The translations under genes were made by a program, and so were the position numbers. From positions 496,001 to 560,000 of the forward strand of contig JADJPE010000005.1 in the NCBI GenBank assembly GCA_016713425.1: a stretch of DNA of 64,000 nt. Reading direction: 5' to 3'. The stretch's first letter is position 1. Each line of letters opens with the position of its first letter. Shown here piece after piece: positions 55,191 through 64,000 of this stretch. The DNA comes from Deltaproteobacteria bacterium. Lineage in GTDB: Bacteria; Myxococcota; Kuafuiibacteriia; Kuafuiibacteriales; Kuafuiibacteriaceae. Under the pieces are notes generated by a model. That model searched no databases and had not been told where the DNA came from. It saw only the letters and a list, made by a program, of their open reading frames with translations.

Positions 55191-55775
55191 CTAGAGCCTC
55201 CCCTCGATGCCCGACGCGAGCCACTCGACCATTGCGTACGTTTCGGTAAGCAACAGCGAAGCGAGCCACGCGTACGACAGGAGCCGGCCCTTGGTACCCG
55301 AAATGCTCCGCCCCAGGCGGACGAGCAAAGGAGCCCAAAAGGCCAAGGCTCCAAATCCCAATGAAAACAACGGAAAGACCGGCGTCGGAGTCGGCGACGT
55401 CACGAGGTAGAACCAGACGACCGGTGCGAATCCGGCGACCGACAATGCGGCGTCCGCGAGCGCTCGCGAGAGCAGCGAGAGTTCGGCCACGACGTCGCGC
55501 CCGATCAGAACGACTCGAAGAACCAAATATGCGGGGACGGTCAGGAACAAGGGCTTCAAGATCGCGACAACGTACCCCCCAGGATCGAGCCAATCGCGGG
55601 CGAAGCCATAGCGAACCACGTTGACGACGAGCGCGAAAACGCCGACCCCAAGAACCGCGAGAAGCGGCGCCATCCACAAGGTCTGCGAACCTTGTTGCGA
55701 CACGACATCCGATGACTTCGATATGGCCGGTGAGCGGCTCGGCATTCGGGCGGAGAAACGAACAGAGGCATTCAT
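55191..55775 (-). CDS. Membrane protein with four to five helices
   Basis: The product of 194 residues from ATG 55775 has hydrophobic stretches MAPLLAVLGVGVFALVVNVV, VVAILKPLFLTVPAYLVLRV, FAPVVWFYLV and LFSLGFGALAFWAPLLV. It is similar in style to its downstream neighbour, and the two may be distantly related Yip1-like partners. It ends exactly one base before the next gene's ATG. No named family recognised. Confidence 0.6.
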   Translation of the reverse strand: MNASVRFSARMPSRSPAISKSSDVVSQQGSQTLWMAPLLAVLGVGVFALVVNVVRYGFARDWLDPGGYVVAILKPLFLTVPAYLVLRVVLIGRDVVAELSLLSRALADAALSVAGFAPVVWFYLVTSPTPTPVFPLFSLGFGALAFWAPLLVRLGRSISGTKGRLLSYAWLASLLLTETYAMVEWLASGIEGRL

Positions 55776-55978
55776 TCGCAAGCGAACAATGAGAAATGCG
55801 TGCCAAGCGCCAATGGGCGGATTTGAGCTCGACGCCGGTGCAACGCGCGCGTTGCACTGAGAACACAGCTTTGCACCTCGAACGCACCGGCACCGTCGAC
55901 CGACGGACGCCGGGGCGGGAGAAGGTATCCATAAGTGCTGGCCAGATCTACCCCGCTCAGCCTAGGGTCCCGCGGAGC

Positions 55979-57955
55979 ATGAGTCAGACGAAGTGCCTCC
56001 TTTCGTTCACATCCGTGGTGCTGATGGCAGCCACGACCTCGACGGGATGCCCGCGTTCGCACCGTCCTGCAGACGCCCGCGCGAGCACCCCGAACGTCGC
56101 ACCGACGGTCCATCCGGAGGGCGCCCAAGCAAAGACATCAGCGACCTTCGGGACCGCCGCGTCGCAAGAAGCCTCCGCGCTCGCAAAAATGAGCCGAGCA
56201 GAACGCGATTCCCCCCCAACCGCGACCGAGGCCGACGCGTTCATCGCACAGACCAACGTAGACCTCAAAGAGCTATGGACGAACGCAGCGCGCGCGGAAT
56301 GGGTCAAGAGCACGTACATCACCGATGACACCGAGATCTTGGCCGCCCAGGCCAACGAGAAGGTCATGGCGTACATGTCGAGAGCCAACCGCGAGGCCGT
56401 ACGCTTCGATGGCGTCGAGACATCGGTCGACACCCGACGACAGCTCCAGCTCCTCAAGCTCGCGCAAAGCCTTCCTGCCCCGGCCGACCCCGCAAAGCGC
56501 AAACGTTTGGCGGAGATCGCGGCCAAGCTCGAGGGGCTGTACGGGAAAGGAAAGTTCTGCAAACAGACGCCCAAGGGCGAGTCGTGCCGCGACCTCGAGT
56601 CACTGTCTGCGGTCCTCTCGAAGAGCCATGATTACGACGAGCTCCTCGAGGCTTGGCAGGGATGGCGCACCATCTCACCGCCGATGCGGCCCCTCTTCAA
56701 GGAGTACGTGGCGCTCGCCAACGAAGGCGCACAGGAGATCGGGTTCAAGAATCTCGGCGAGATGTGGATGTCAGGCTACGACATGTCGCCGGCCGAGTTC
56801 GCGGAGACGACTTCGAAGCTCTGGACTCAGGTCAGCCCGCTTTACGAAGCGCTCCACTGCAACGTCCGCGCAAAGCTCGCGCGCACCTACGGTGCCGAGC
56901 GCGTCCCTCCTCAGGGCCCAATTCCCGCACATCTGCTTGGAAACATGTGGGCCCAGGAATGGGCCTACATCTACCCGCTCGTCCGGCCCTACAAGGTTGC
57001 GGGCGACATCGACGTCACCCGCGCCCTCAAGAAGAAGCGCAAGAGCGAGCTCGATCTCGTTCGCCTCGGCGAGAAGTTCTTCACGTCGTTGGGTCTCGAT
57101 CCGCTGCCCGACACCTTCTGGACGCGCTCGATGTTCGTGAAACCGACAGACCGCGACGTCGTCTGCCACGCGAGTGCCTGGGACGTCACGTATGGCAACG
57201 ATCTCCGGATCAAGATGTGCATCAAGGTCGATCAAGAAGACCTCATCACGATCCATCACGAGCTCGGCCACAACTACTACTTCATGTACTACCACGACAA
57301 ACCGGTGCTCTATCAAAACGGTGCCAACGACGGCTTCCATGAGGCGATCGGCGATATGCTCGCGCTGTCCGTCACGCCGGGCTACTTGAAGAGTGTCGGC
57401 ATCCTAGACAGCGTCCCACGCGACACACCCGAGGCGTTGATCAATCGGCAATACAAGGACGCCTTGGAGAAGGTCGCGTTCTTGCCCTTTGGCAAGCTGA
57501 TCGACGAGTGGCGGTGGAAAGTCTTCTCGGGCGAGATCAGCCCCGAGAACTACAACCAGGCATGGTGGAACCTGCGCGAGAAGTATCAAGGCGTCGCGCC
57601 GCCCGTCGAGCGCAGCGAAAGCGACTTCGATCCCGGCGCCAAATACCACGTGCCCGCGAACGTGCCGTACACGCGCTACTTCCTGGCCCGCATTCTGCAG
57701 TTTCAGTTTCACCGAGCCCTCTGCCGGATTGCCGGACACGAGGGGCCGCTCCACACCTGCTCCATCTACGGGAACCAAGAGGTCGGCAAGAAACTCGAGG
57801 CCATGTTGGCCATGGGGTCGAGCAAGCCTTGGCCCGACGCACTCGAAGCGCTGACCGGAGAACGGGCCATGGATGCCTCGGCGATGATCGAATACTTCGA
57901 GCCCTTGATGAAATGGCTCGGCGAACAGAACAAAGGTCTAAGCTGCGGATGGTAA
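55979..57955 (+). CDS. M2-family zinc metallopeptidase lipoprotein (ACE-like)
   Basis: A lipoprotein signal ends at Cys24 (MAATTSTGC). The body of about 620 residues matches peptidyl-dipeptidase A: zinc site HELGH at 427-431 with third ligand Glu455 in GFHEAIGDML, then the downstream WWNLREKYQGVAPP and ARILQFQFHRALC regions. Enzymes of this family remove C-terminal dipeptides. The protein should act on the periplasmic or outer face of a membrane. It is divergent from the membrane-gene cluster, with ATG 55979 chosen for the signal peptide. Confidence 0.92.
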   Translation: MSQTKCLLSFTSVVLMAATTSTGCPRSHRPADARASTPNVAPTVHPEGAQAKTSATFGTAASQEASALAKMSRAERDSPPTATEADAFIAQTNVDLKELWTNAARAEWVKSTYITDDTEILAAQANEKVMAYMSRANREAVRFDGVETSVDTRRQLQLLKLAQSLPAPADPAKRKRLAEIAAKLEGLYGKGKFCKQTPKGESCRDLESLSAVLSKSHDYDELLEAWQGWRTISPPMRPLFKEYVALANEGAQEIGFKNLGEMWMSGYDMSPAEFAETTSKLWTQVSPLYEALHCNVRAKLARTYGAERVPPQGPIPAHLLGNMWAQEWAYIYPLVRPYKVAGDIDVTRALKKKRKSELDLVRLGEKFFTSLGLDPLPDTFWTRSMFVKPTDRDVVCHASAWDVTYGNDLRIKMCIKVDQEDLITIHHELGHNYYFMYYHDKPVLYQNGANDGFHEAIGDMLALSVTPGYLKSVGILDSVPRDTPEALINRQYKDALEKVAFLPFGKLIDEWRWKVFSGEISPENYNQAWWNLREKYQGVAPPVERSESDFDPGAKYHVPANVPYTRYFLARILQFQFHRALCRIAGHEGPLHTCSIYGNQEVGKKLEAMLAMGSSKPWPDALEALTGERAMDASAMIEYFEPLMKWLGEQNKGLSCGW

Positions 57956-58120
57956 AGCGGAATTGGATTCAAGCCGAAGCGACAGGCAGGATCGACGTGT
58001 CACTCGGGCGGGTTAACCTGTCGGGGGGACCGATAATCTAGAGATAGCCTCCAGCCAGGCGTCCATGCCAGACTGGGAACTCTTGGGCGCGATCGGCGGC
58101 GCTCGCGCGTTGGAGGAACG

Positions 58121-58579
58121 ATGATGCCGGAGAGTCTCAGCACAGCTTTTTGGATTGGGGCGACCCTGGTCGCGTTTCTCTACACCGCGCTTCTGAGGCT
58201 CGCGGTGCGCGTGTCGGCGAAGGAGGCGGACAACGGGTGGGACAATGCGATCGGGTATTCGGTGGTCACGATCCTGCTGGCTTTCTTGGCGGGCTGGATC
58301 CTCGAGTCTCGGAATATCCTCCTGATCTTGCTCATCGTGCCCACCCACGTCCTCATCCAGACCCTCGCGATTCGGGTGATTTATGAGGTCCGCTACCTGC
58401 GGGCACTCCTCATCGGCGCATGCCATGCACTGATGGCGAGCCTCGTGATCGGAGGCCTGGCAACCGTCGCAGGCTTCATTGCAGCGCTCATCCTCAAGAA
58501 GCGCATCATCGCCGATCCCATCTACTTCATTAGGCTGCTGCTTCGCTTGCTCGGGATCGAGCTACCCTTCGCGGACTGA
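58121..58579 (+). CDS. Small integral membrane protein (four helices)
   Basis: This 152-residue hydrophobic protein has helices at FWIGATLVAFLYTALLRLAV, YSVVTILLAFLAGWIL, LLILLIVPTHVLIQTLAI and MASLVIGGLATVAGFIAAL. No known signature. Two adjacent ATGs (58121, 58124) are possible; gaggaacg is six bases upstream. It lies 56 bases before the aminopeptidase gene on the same strand. Confidence 0.65.
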   Translation: MMPESLSTAFWIGATLVAFLYTALLRLAVRVSAKEADNGWDNAIGYSVVTILLAFLAGWILESRNILLILLIVPTHVLIQTLAIRVIYEVRYLRALLIGACHALMASLVIGGLATVAGFIAALILKKRIIADPIYFIRLLLRLLGIELPFAD

Positions 58580-58635
58580 GACTTGGTTTTTCACTAGGGA
58601 CCCTGGCGCGCGTAGGGTAGTCTCCGGTCCCGCCG

Positions 58636-61278
58636 ATGGATTCTCGCCCGTATCGCCTCCCCCGCAACGTCTGGCCCAAACGGTACGCGATCGACATCGA
58701 TGCTCATCCTCTCCGGGCCGCCTTCTCGGGGCGGGTTCAGATTGACCTCGACGTGACCGAGGTGACGAACCGGATCGAACTCCACGCGCGGGACCTCACC
58801 TTGGTCGACCCCGAGCTCTCTCAGGATGGACGCCCGATCCCCACCCTCATCAAGCCGGGTGATCACGCGGAAGTCGTCGTCTTCGAGACCGAAGGTCCGC
58901 TCGAGATCGGACCTGCGCGGCTCGACGTCGCGTTCAAGGGGCGGCCCAACGCGAGTATGCACGGCCTCTATGTCGCACAAGACGGAAAAGACCGCGCCGT
59001 CTGCACGCAATGCGAAGCAACCGATGCACGCGCCATCTTTCCCTGCTTCGACGAACCCGAGTTCAAAGCGCAATTTGAATGGAAGATCCGCACCGGGCGT
59101 GAAGTCACGGCACTCGCCAACGGAGCCCTACTTCACTCTGAAGCCTCCGGTTCGCAACGCACGTGGCTCTTCGAGGCGACCCCCCCCATCTCAAGCTACC
59201 TCGTCGCGTTCGTCGTCGGCGACTTCGAGTCAACCGATCCATCCGAGGTCAATGGTGTCAAACTCCGCGTTTTCGGACTTCGAGGGAAGAAGGATCAAGC
59301 CAAGTTCGCGCATGCGTTCACCGAGAAGCTGTTCCCTTGGTTCGAAGCGTATTTTGACGTCCCCTACCCCTACGGGAAGTACGACCAAGTCGCCGTGCCC
59401 GGGTTCGATGCCGGTGCGATGGAGAACGTCGGACTCGTCCTCTTTCGCCAGAACCTCCTCTTGATGGACCCAAGATCTGCGTCATGGCACCAAGAGAAAC
59501 TCATCGCCAAGGTCATTGCGCACGAACTCGCGCACATGTGGTTTGGCAACCTGGTCACCATGAAATGGTGGGACGACCTCTGGCTCAACGAAGCATTCGC
59601 CGAGTGGTTCGCGCACAAGGCAACCCACGCCATGGAGCCGAGCTACGAGGTCTGGAACGACTTCCAGTCGGACAAGAACCGGGCGCTCTCCGATGATGCC
59701 CTCCCGACGACCCACGCCATCTGGGCAACCGTCGACACACCATCGCAGGCGCTCGAGATGTTCGACGTCATCACGTACCAAAAGGGCTGTGCTGTCATGC
59801 GCATGCTCGAGTCCTTCGTGGGCGACGAAGCCTTTCGTCATGGCATACGCACATACATGAAGGCGTTCTCAGGTTCGAACGCGAGCGGCAGCGATCTTTG
59901 GTCGCATCTAGGCCGAGCGTCGGAGCAGCCGGTCGGCGAGCTCATGCGGAGCTGGATCGAACAGCCAGGCTTTCCTATCGTTTCGTACGATCGCCTCGAT
60001 GTTCCGGACCGTGAGGCTCCAGACGCACCAGAAGCACCAGAAGCACCAGAAGCACCAGAAGCTCCAAACGCCGAAACGACCCTTTGCTTCAAACAGAGGC
60101 GTTTCTTCTCGAACCCGAGGACGGCCGCTTTGCCCAACGAGCAAACATGGAACGTCCCGGTCGTCATTCGATTCGAAGACGATGAGGGCGAAAAACGCCA
60201 TGCCTTCATCCTCGATGCAGAGGAAGGTCGAACAACACTCCCGCACGTGGGCGCCGTTCGCTGGTGCTACGCGAACGCCAACGAAATCGGGTTCTATCGA
60301 CAAAACCCATCGCCCACGCTTCGCCAACAGATCATAACCCACTGCGTGCGCGCGCTCGCGCCGGTCGAGCAGGTGGGATTCATCGAGGACCAATGGTCAT
60401 TGGTGCGAAACGCAACGGGCAACATCACCGCCTTCCTCTCGGTGATCGAGGGCTTTGCGACGAGCGAAGACCATAACGTGCTGCGCGCCGTCGCCGAGCG
60501 ACTCGGAACACTCCGGCTCATTCTCGAGGACTCGGGCAACGAACGCGCGCTCGACGCCCTCAGACAGCGCATCGGAGGCTGGTTCAGGCCCCACGCGGAG
60601 CGTCTCGGCCTCGGTCCAAGCGTCCGCCCCGAAGAAACGCAGAATCAGCGCCAGGGGCGCGCCATCGCCATTCACGCCCTCGGCGCCATGGCCGAGGCTC
60701 CGGACATCGTCGATGCTTGTACGCGCTTCGCCGCCCAGGAGCGCATCGATCCCACCGCGATCGATCCCAACTTGGCGAGCGTCGTGCTCGCGGTGGCTGC
60801 GCGCTTCGGCGACGGCACCCAATACGATGCGTGGGTCGCAACCTATGGCGCCCGAGTCGCGAGCGGCGCGCCTCCGCAGGACGCCCTTCGATACCTCCAC
60901 ACCTTCTCAGCATTCCGTGGCGAGGCCCTCGTCCGGCGAACGCTCACGCTGATCGAAGACGGGACGGTCCCGCAGGAGGCCATCGGCGCCGTGCTCGGCC
61001 AACTCCTCGGCGCCCGACACAGCCAAGAACTCACATGGTCACATCTGAAGCATCGGTGGGCGACCCTCTCCAACCGCGTGGGCGACATGGGCGTCTCGCG
61101 GGTCGTCGAATCATTGGGCGCCCTCAAACCCTCGCAGAGGCAAGATCTTGAAGACTTCTTCGCGGCCAATCCACCCCGCGGCGCCGAGCGTGCCCTTGCG
61201 CGTGCGATCGAGAAGATCGAACAAATCGCCGAGCTGTCGGCGCGGGTGACCCCGGAGCTCGTCGCGCTGCTCTCGTGA
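58636..61278 (+). CDS. pepN: M1-family zinc aminopeptidase
   Basis: This 880-residue gluzincin has the exopeptidase motif GAMEN at 260-264 and the zinc site HELAH at 296-300, with Glu319 in NEAFAEW 18 residues later. The N-terminal saddle (residues 1-200) and a long C-terminal helical ERAP1-like domain are complete. It removes N-terminal amino acids, presumably in the cytoplasm, as no signal is visible. Residues 462-475 contain Pro-Glu-Ala tandem units inserted between the catalytic and beta domains. Confidence 0.95.
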   Translation: MDSRPYRLPRNVWPKRYAIDIDAHPLRAAFSGRVQIDLDVTEVTNRIELHARDLTLVDPELSQDGRPIPTLIKPGDHAEVVVFETEGPLEIGPARLDVAFKGRPNASMHGLYVAQDGKDRAVCTQCEATDARAIFPCFDEPEFKAQFEWKIRTGREVTALANGALLHSEASGSQRTWLFEATPPISSYLVAFVVGDFESTDPSEVNGVKLRVFGLRGKKDQAKFAHAFTEKLFPWFEAYFDVPYPYGKYDQVAVPGFDAGAMENVGLVLFRQNLLLMDPRSASWHQEKLIAKVIAHELAHMWFGNLVTMKWWDDLWLNEAFAEWFAHKATHAMEPSYEVWNDFQSDKNRALSDDALPTTHAIWATVDTPSQALEMFDVITYQKGCAVMRMLESFVGDEAFRHGIRTYMKAFSGSNASGSDLWSHLGRASEQPVGELMRSWIEQPGFPIVSYDRLDVPDREAPDAPEAPEAPEAPEAPNAETTLCFKQRRFFSNPRTAALPNEQTWNVPVVIRFEDDEGEKRHAFILDAEEGRTTLPHVGAVRWCYANANEIGFYRQNPSPTLRQQIITHCVRALAPVEQVGFIEDQWSLVRNATGNITAFLSVIEGFATSEDHNVLRAVAERLGTLRLILEDSGNERALDALRQRIGGWFRPHAERLGLGPSVRPEETQNQRQGRAIAIHALGAMAEAPDIVDACTRFAAQERIDPTAIDPNLASVVLAVAARFGDGTQYDAWVATYGARVASGAPPQDALRYLHTFSAFRGEALVRRTLTLIEDGTVPQEAIGAVLGQLLGARHSQELTWSHLKHRWATLSNRVGDMGVSRVVESLGALKPSQRQDLEDFFAANPPRGAERALARAIEKIEQIAELSARVTPELVALLS

Positions 61279-61617
61279 GCCCGGTATTCGCACCCGGTCC
61301 GAGACAGCGAATACTGATTGCCCGGCGTCGATCCGGAGCGACCTGCCGACGAGCTTGAGTGCACCGAGAGAGGTTCGCGGACGACGAAGCCGACGACGAA
61401 GCCGACGACGAGCGCGATCCGGCGCGAGCAATCCGGCGCGAGCGATCCGGCGCGAGCGATCCGGCGCGAGCGGGCGTCGTTCGCGCCACGCGTCCAAACG
61501 TAGGCATCTCTCCCACCTGGGCAGCTCACCCGCGGACTCCGGGATGATCGAGCATGTGGTTCCGTTCGTCGTACGGGCCAGGTAGGATCGCACGCACGAC
61601 GCTTCGAGTGTTGGGCC
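61279..61617. other. Intergenic region with two tandem repeats
   Basis: Bases about 61376-61413 repeat gacgacgaagcc, and 61413-61475 contain four near-identical 14-base units ending in ccggcgcgag. No gene is supported. The response-regulator promoter must lie in the last 140 bases; no clear site is visible. Confidence 0.65.
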
Positions 61618-63165
61618 ATGACCGACCTGCTCATCGTAGACAACGACTTGGAATCCGCGCATGCGATTCGCGAGATGGCGAAGCGGCTTGGACACAAGGC
61701 CGTGGTTGCACAGAGCGCACAGCACGCGCTCAGCTTCGTTGAAGAGCGACGCTTCACCATCGTGCTCATCGACCGCACGCTGCCGGACAACGGGTGCCAC
61801 ACACTGCTGACAAGTCTCCTGAACCGCGCTGGAGACACTCGCGCCATCGTGATGGGCAGCGCGATATCGGCCACCGATCACAAGTGGGCATTGAGCTTGG
61901 GCGCGATCGATACACTCACCAAGCCACTCCGGCCCGACGAGCTCCAAGCGGCGCTCCGAAAAGCGATCGATTCCGGGGAGGGCGTGCCAGCCCAGATCCA
62001 CGGACTTTCCCTGACCGACATCATTCAGGCCTTCGGGATGGCCAAGCGAAGTGTCACGGTCAAAGCGGGTGCCAGCGGGCTCATCTACATGCGCAACGGC
62101 GAGATTATCCACGCGGTCGATGGGCCGCGCACTGGGGTGGATGCGCTCAAGAGCGTGCTCTTCAACAAGATCCCGTCGTTGGAGACGGGGCCGCTCGAGC
62201 CCTGCGAAGAGACGATCGAGCAAAGCCTGGACTCCTTGCTCCTCGATGTGATGGTCGAAAAGGACACGTCCTCTCGAGACCTCGGGCTCCTCGAGAAGGA
62301 AGGAGAAAGTCCTGCGCCCATGGACAACGACGAGATCGGGTTCGATCTCGTGGCCGACGATACAGACGGCGCGGGCCCTCCAGGGGGCGCGGACCACGCA
62401 GGCGAGAGCACTTCCGAAGATGCCACATTCGAAGACGCCACATGCGAAAACGCGGACGACACGACCCCACCGCGCGCAAGCGGTCACGTCGATAACGCCC
62501 GGGACTTCGCCTTTGCGTTCGATGATGCAACCGTTCCGCACACCTCGACCGCCGAGCTCGGTTCCACCGAGGTATCCCCCGCGAAACGCCCCGCATGGGT
62601 TCCGATCGCGGTGGCCACCGCCGCCCTAGCCATCGCCGCGAGTCTGGGCCTTGGCTTCTTGCTTCTGCGATCGTCGGAGCCAGCGCACCCGACCATCGAG
62701 CCAAGCCTCGCAACGCGGCCGTCCCCCGCAACACCGCCTCGGCGCGCAACGCGCGCAATGCCGCCCGAACCCACGACGCCGCCAACACGCCCGGCGCCAA
62801 CCACCGCCGCAGGAGAGACCACCCCTCTAGGAGAGGCCACCGCTCTAGGAGAGACCACAACCGGCGAGGCATCGGATCCGACGACAAAGACCGAAGACGA
62901 GCCGTCCGCCCTAGGCAACCAGGAAGACGAGCGCCACGCGCACGCGAACACCCAGCCGAGCGCGCAACCAAACGCCCAGCCGAGCGGACCGCCGAACACA
63001 CCGCCGAACACACAGCCGAACACACAGCCGAACGCGCAGCCGAGCAACGGCGACGCGCCTCGTCGACGAACGAAACGACGCGTTGGGGCGCGCACTCGCC
63101 CGCCCGCGCAGCCGTCGACGCCCTCGTCCGTGCGGTCAAAGCTCAAGTCGAATCCATACGATTGA
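61618..63165 (+). CDS. Membrane-anchored response regulator with DUF4388-like domain
   Basis: Residues 1-115 form a receiver domain with acidic Asp8 and Asp10, phospho-acceptor Asp52 (LIDRTLPD) and Lys102 (LTKPLRP). Residues 118-215 look like a DUF4388/PATAN-type domain (LSLTDIIQAFGMAKRSVTVK; GEIIHAVDG). An acidic linker precedes one membrane helix (VPIAVATAALAIAASLGLG) near residue 335. A final 170 residues are Pro/Thr/Gln-rich with Asn-Thr-Gln-Pro repeats. No kinase is adjacent. The receiver is cytoplasmic and the low-complexity tail presumably lies outside. Confidence 0.8.
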   Translation: MTDLLIVDNDLESAHAIREMAKRLGHKAVVAQSAQHALSFVEERRFTIVLIDRTLPDNGCHTLLTSLLNRAGDTRAIVMGSAISATDHKWALSLGAIDTLTKPLRPDELQAALRKAIDSGEGVPAQIHGLSLTDIIQAFGMAKRSVTVKAGASGLIYMRNGEIIHAVDGPRTGVDALKSVLFNKIPSLETGPLEPCEETIEQSLDSLLLDVMVEKDTSSRDLGLLEKEGESPAPMDNDEIGFDLVADDTDGAGPPGGADHAGESTSEDATFEDATCENADDTTPPRASGHVDNARDFAFAFDDATVPHTSTAELGSTEVSPAKRPAWVPIAVATAALAIAASLGLGFLLLRSSEPAHPTIEPSLATRPSPATPPRRATRAMPPEPTTPPTRPAPTTAAGETTPLGEATALGETTTGEASDPTTKTEDEPSALGNQEDERHAHANTQPSAQPNAQPSGPPNTPPNTQPNTQPNAQPSNGDAPRRRTKRRVGARTRPPAQPSTPSSVRSKLKSNPYD

Positions 63166-63214
63166 TCGCGCCGGGTCTTGCGTACGCGTTTGGTTGCGTC
63201 CAAGAAGTGTCCAA

Positions 63215-63979
63215 GTGCTGAGCGGAATCGTTGCCGTGGTATCGTCCGTCGTCGTCTCATCGTTCGCAGCAGACGCAACGAGGACATCGACAACGGGCAA
63301 CGTCTTCCGCAACGAGGCAAGTGCCACGACGTCCCCGTGGAGGCTCGAGCTTTCGGCGGGCACTCAGTTCCCCGCCGATGTGGATGTTCGCGCAACGCTC
63401 GAAGGACCTCATCGACTCCTTGGATCGTTGTCGGTGGGGCTCTTGCCGTCCGCGTTCGTCGACGTGCTCAACGAGGTCCTTGTCAGCGCGAAAGCTTATG
63501 ACCAGAGCACAGCGGATCTCATTCAAACCGCGCTCAAAGATTCCTTGGTTGTTCGGATGAGAGTTGGCTGGAGACCATTCGAAGACCATGGCTTCTACTT
63601 CATGGGAGGCTACGGCTTCGCGGCGCTTGGAGGCGGCGTGAACGGCATCGAGCTCTTGGCCCTGGCCTCCGGAAAACCGGCTCCGTCGAATGCCGAGGCA
63701 CGTTTCGCGACGGCATCGATGGACGCCCTAGTGCATCAGCTCGACGTCGAGATTGGATGGACGTGGCTTCTCTGGGAGCGGCTCTTCGTCCAAGCGTCGC
63801 TCGGTGGATTCGTCACGCTGTCGTCGAACACGACAGTCACCCCCGACGGGTCGAGTGCCCAAGTCAACGCGGCACTCGCGCCTCTTGCCGCCTCAGGCGA
63901 GGCCTACCTGAACGACACGATTCAGACGTATGTGCACAGTCCCATCTTGGGCGTGAGACTCGGATGGATAGTCTTCTGA
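63215..63979 (+). CDS. Probable outer-membrane beta-barrel protein
   Basis: From GTG 63215 the product has a signal peptide (LSGIVAVVSSVVVSSFAADA) followed by alternating strands typical of an outer-membrane barrel (WRLELSAGTQFPADVDVRAT; HGFYFMGGYGFAALGGGV; LFVQASLGGFVTLSS), and it ends in a strand with terminal Phe (VRLGWIVF). It follows the response regulator by 49 bases on the same strand and may be co-transcribed. No specific function can be assigned. Confidence 0.7.
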   Translation: MLSGIVAVVSSVVVSSFAADATRTSTTGNVFRNEASATTSPWRLELSAGTQFPADVDVRATLEGPHRLLGSLSVGLLPSAFVDVLNEVLVSAKAYDQSTADLIQTALKDSLVVRMRVGWRPFEDHGFYFMGGYGFAALGGGVNGIELLALASGKPAPSNAEARFATASMDALVHQLDVEIGWTWLLWERLFVQASLGGFVTLSSNTTVTPDGSSAQVNAALAPLAASGEAYLNDTIQTYVHSPILGVRLGWIVF

Positions 63980-64000
63980 GCCGAACGAGGGCGCCGCGGA

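Overview
The window reads as a high-GC chromosome segment from a Myxococcota (deltaproteobacterial, probably Polyangia-like) bacterium. The evidence is a DUF4215-type 'Myxococcus cysteine-rich repeat' fragment, a MYXO-CTERM-like C-terminal anchor on a beta-propeller protein, a response regulator with a DUF4388-like domain, very high third-position GC, and many Ala/Pro/Asp-rich linkers. It divides sharply near 27.9 kb.

Bases 1 to about 27,900 are a mobile-element graveyard. It holds an IS21-type istA/istB pair (istA frameshifted), a second decayed istB, four copies of an IS91/ISCR-like HUH transposase element, an IS110 element inside one of those copies, IS66 remnants, and group II intron reverse transcriptases. 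Between them lie fragments of ordinary genes: RodA, a CusA/CzcA-type RND pump, a DUF4215 protein, a helical-repeat protein and an XRE regulator. The four IS91-like copies share one right end, a hairpin with GCCGAT/ATCGGC stems, but have different left ends, as expected for rolling-circle, one-ended transposition. The right-end hairpin of the fourth copy is split by a 3,869-base group II intron on the minus strand. That intron's reverse transcriptase gene is itself split, at its YADD codons, by a second complete 1,870-base group II intron (a nested 'twintron'). An 882-codon FAD monooxygenase-like gene sits between two of the IS91-like copies.

Bases 27,948 to 64,000 look like stable chromosome with intact, tightly packed genes. 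A ten-gene minus-strand run (45,680 down to 33,128) starts with a probable lipid or secondary-metabolite operon: fatty acyl-AMP ligase, NAD-dependent reductase/epimerase, acyl carrier protein, acyl-CoA dehydrogenase, B12-binding-type radical SAM and a second radical SAM. It continues with an amidohydrolase lipoprotein, a SIMPL-domain protein, a TesB thioesterase and a secreted beta-propeller protein. Several junctions are 4-base ATGA overlaps, so the enzymes are probably co-translated. The inferred route is free fatty acid to acyl-AMP to acyl-ACP, then dehydrogenation and reduction, then one or two radical reactions at unactivated carbon; TesB could release the product.

Divergent from this operon is biosynthetic arginine decarboxylase (speA). 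After it come poly(A) polymerase-like pcnB, a 40-residue basic protein, a TPR/Pro-rich protein, an RlmI-like methyltransferase, a cluster of membrane and coiled-coil proteins, an ACE-like M2 peptidase lipoprotein, an M1 aminopeptidase, a membrane-anchored response regulator and a probable outer-membrane protein. Many of these otherwise conserved enzymes carry short in-frame tandem-repeat insertions, which looks like a habit of this genome. No rRNA, tRNA or CRISPR array was seen.
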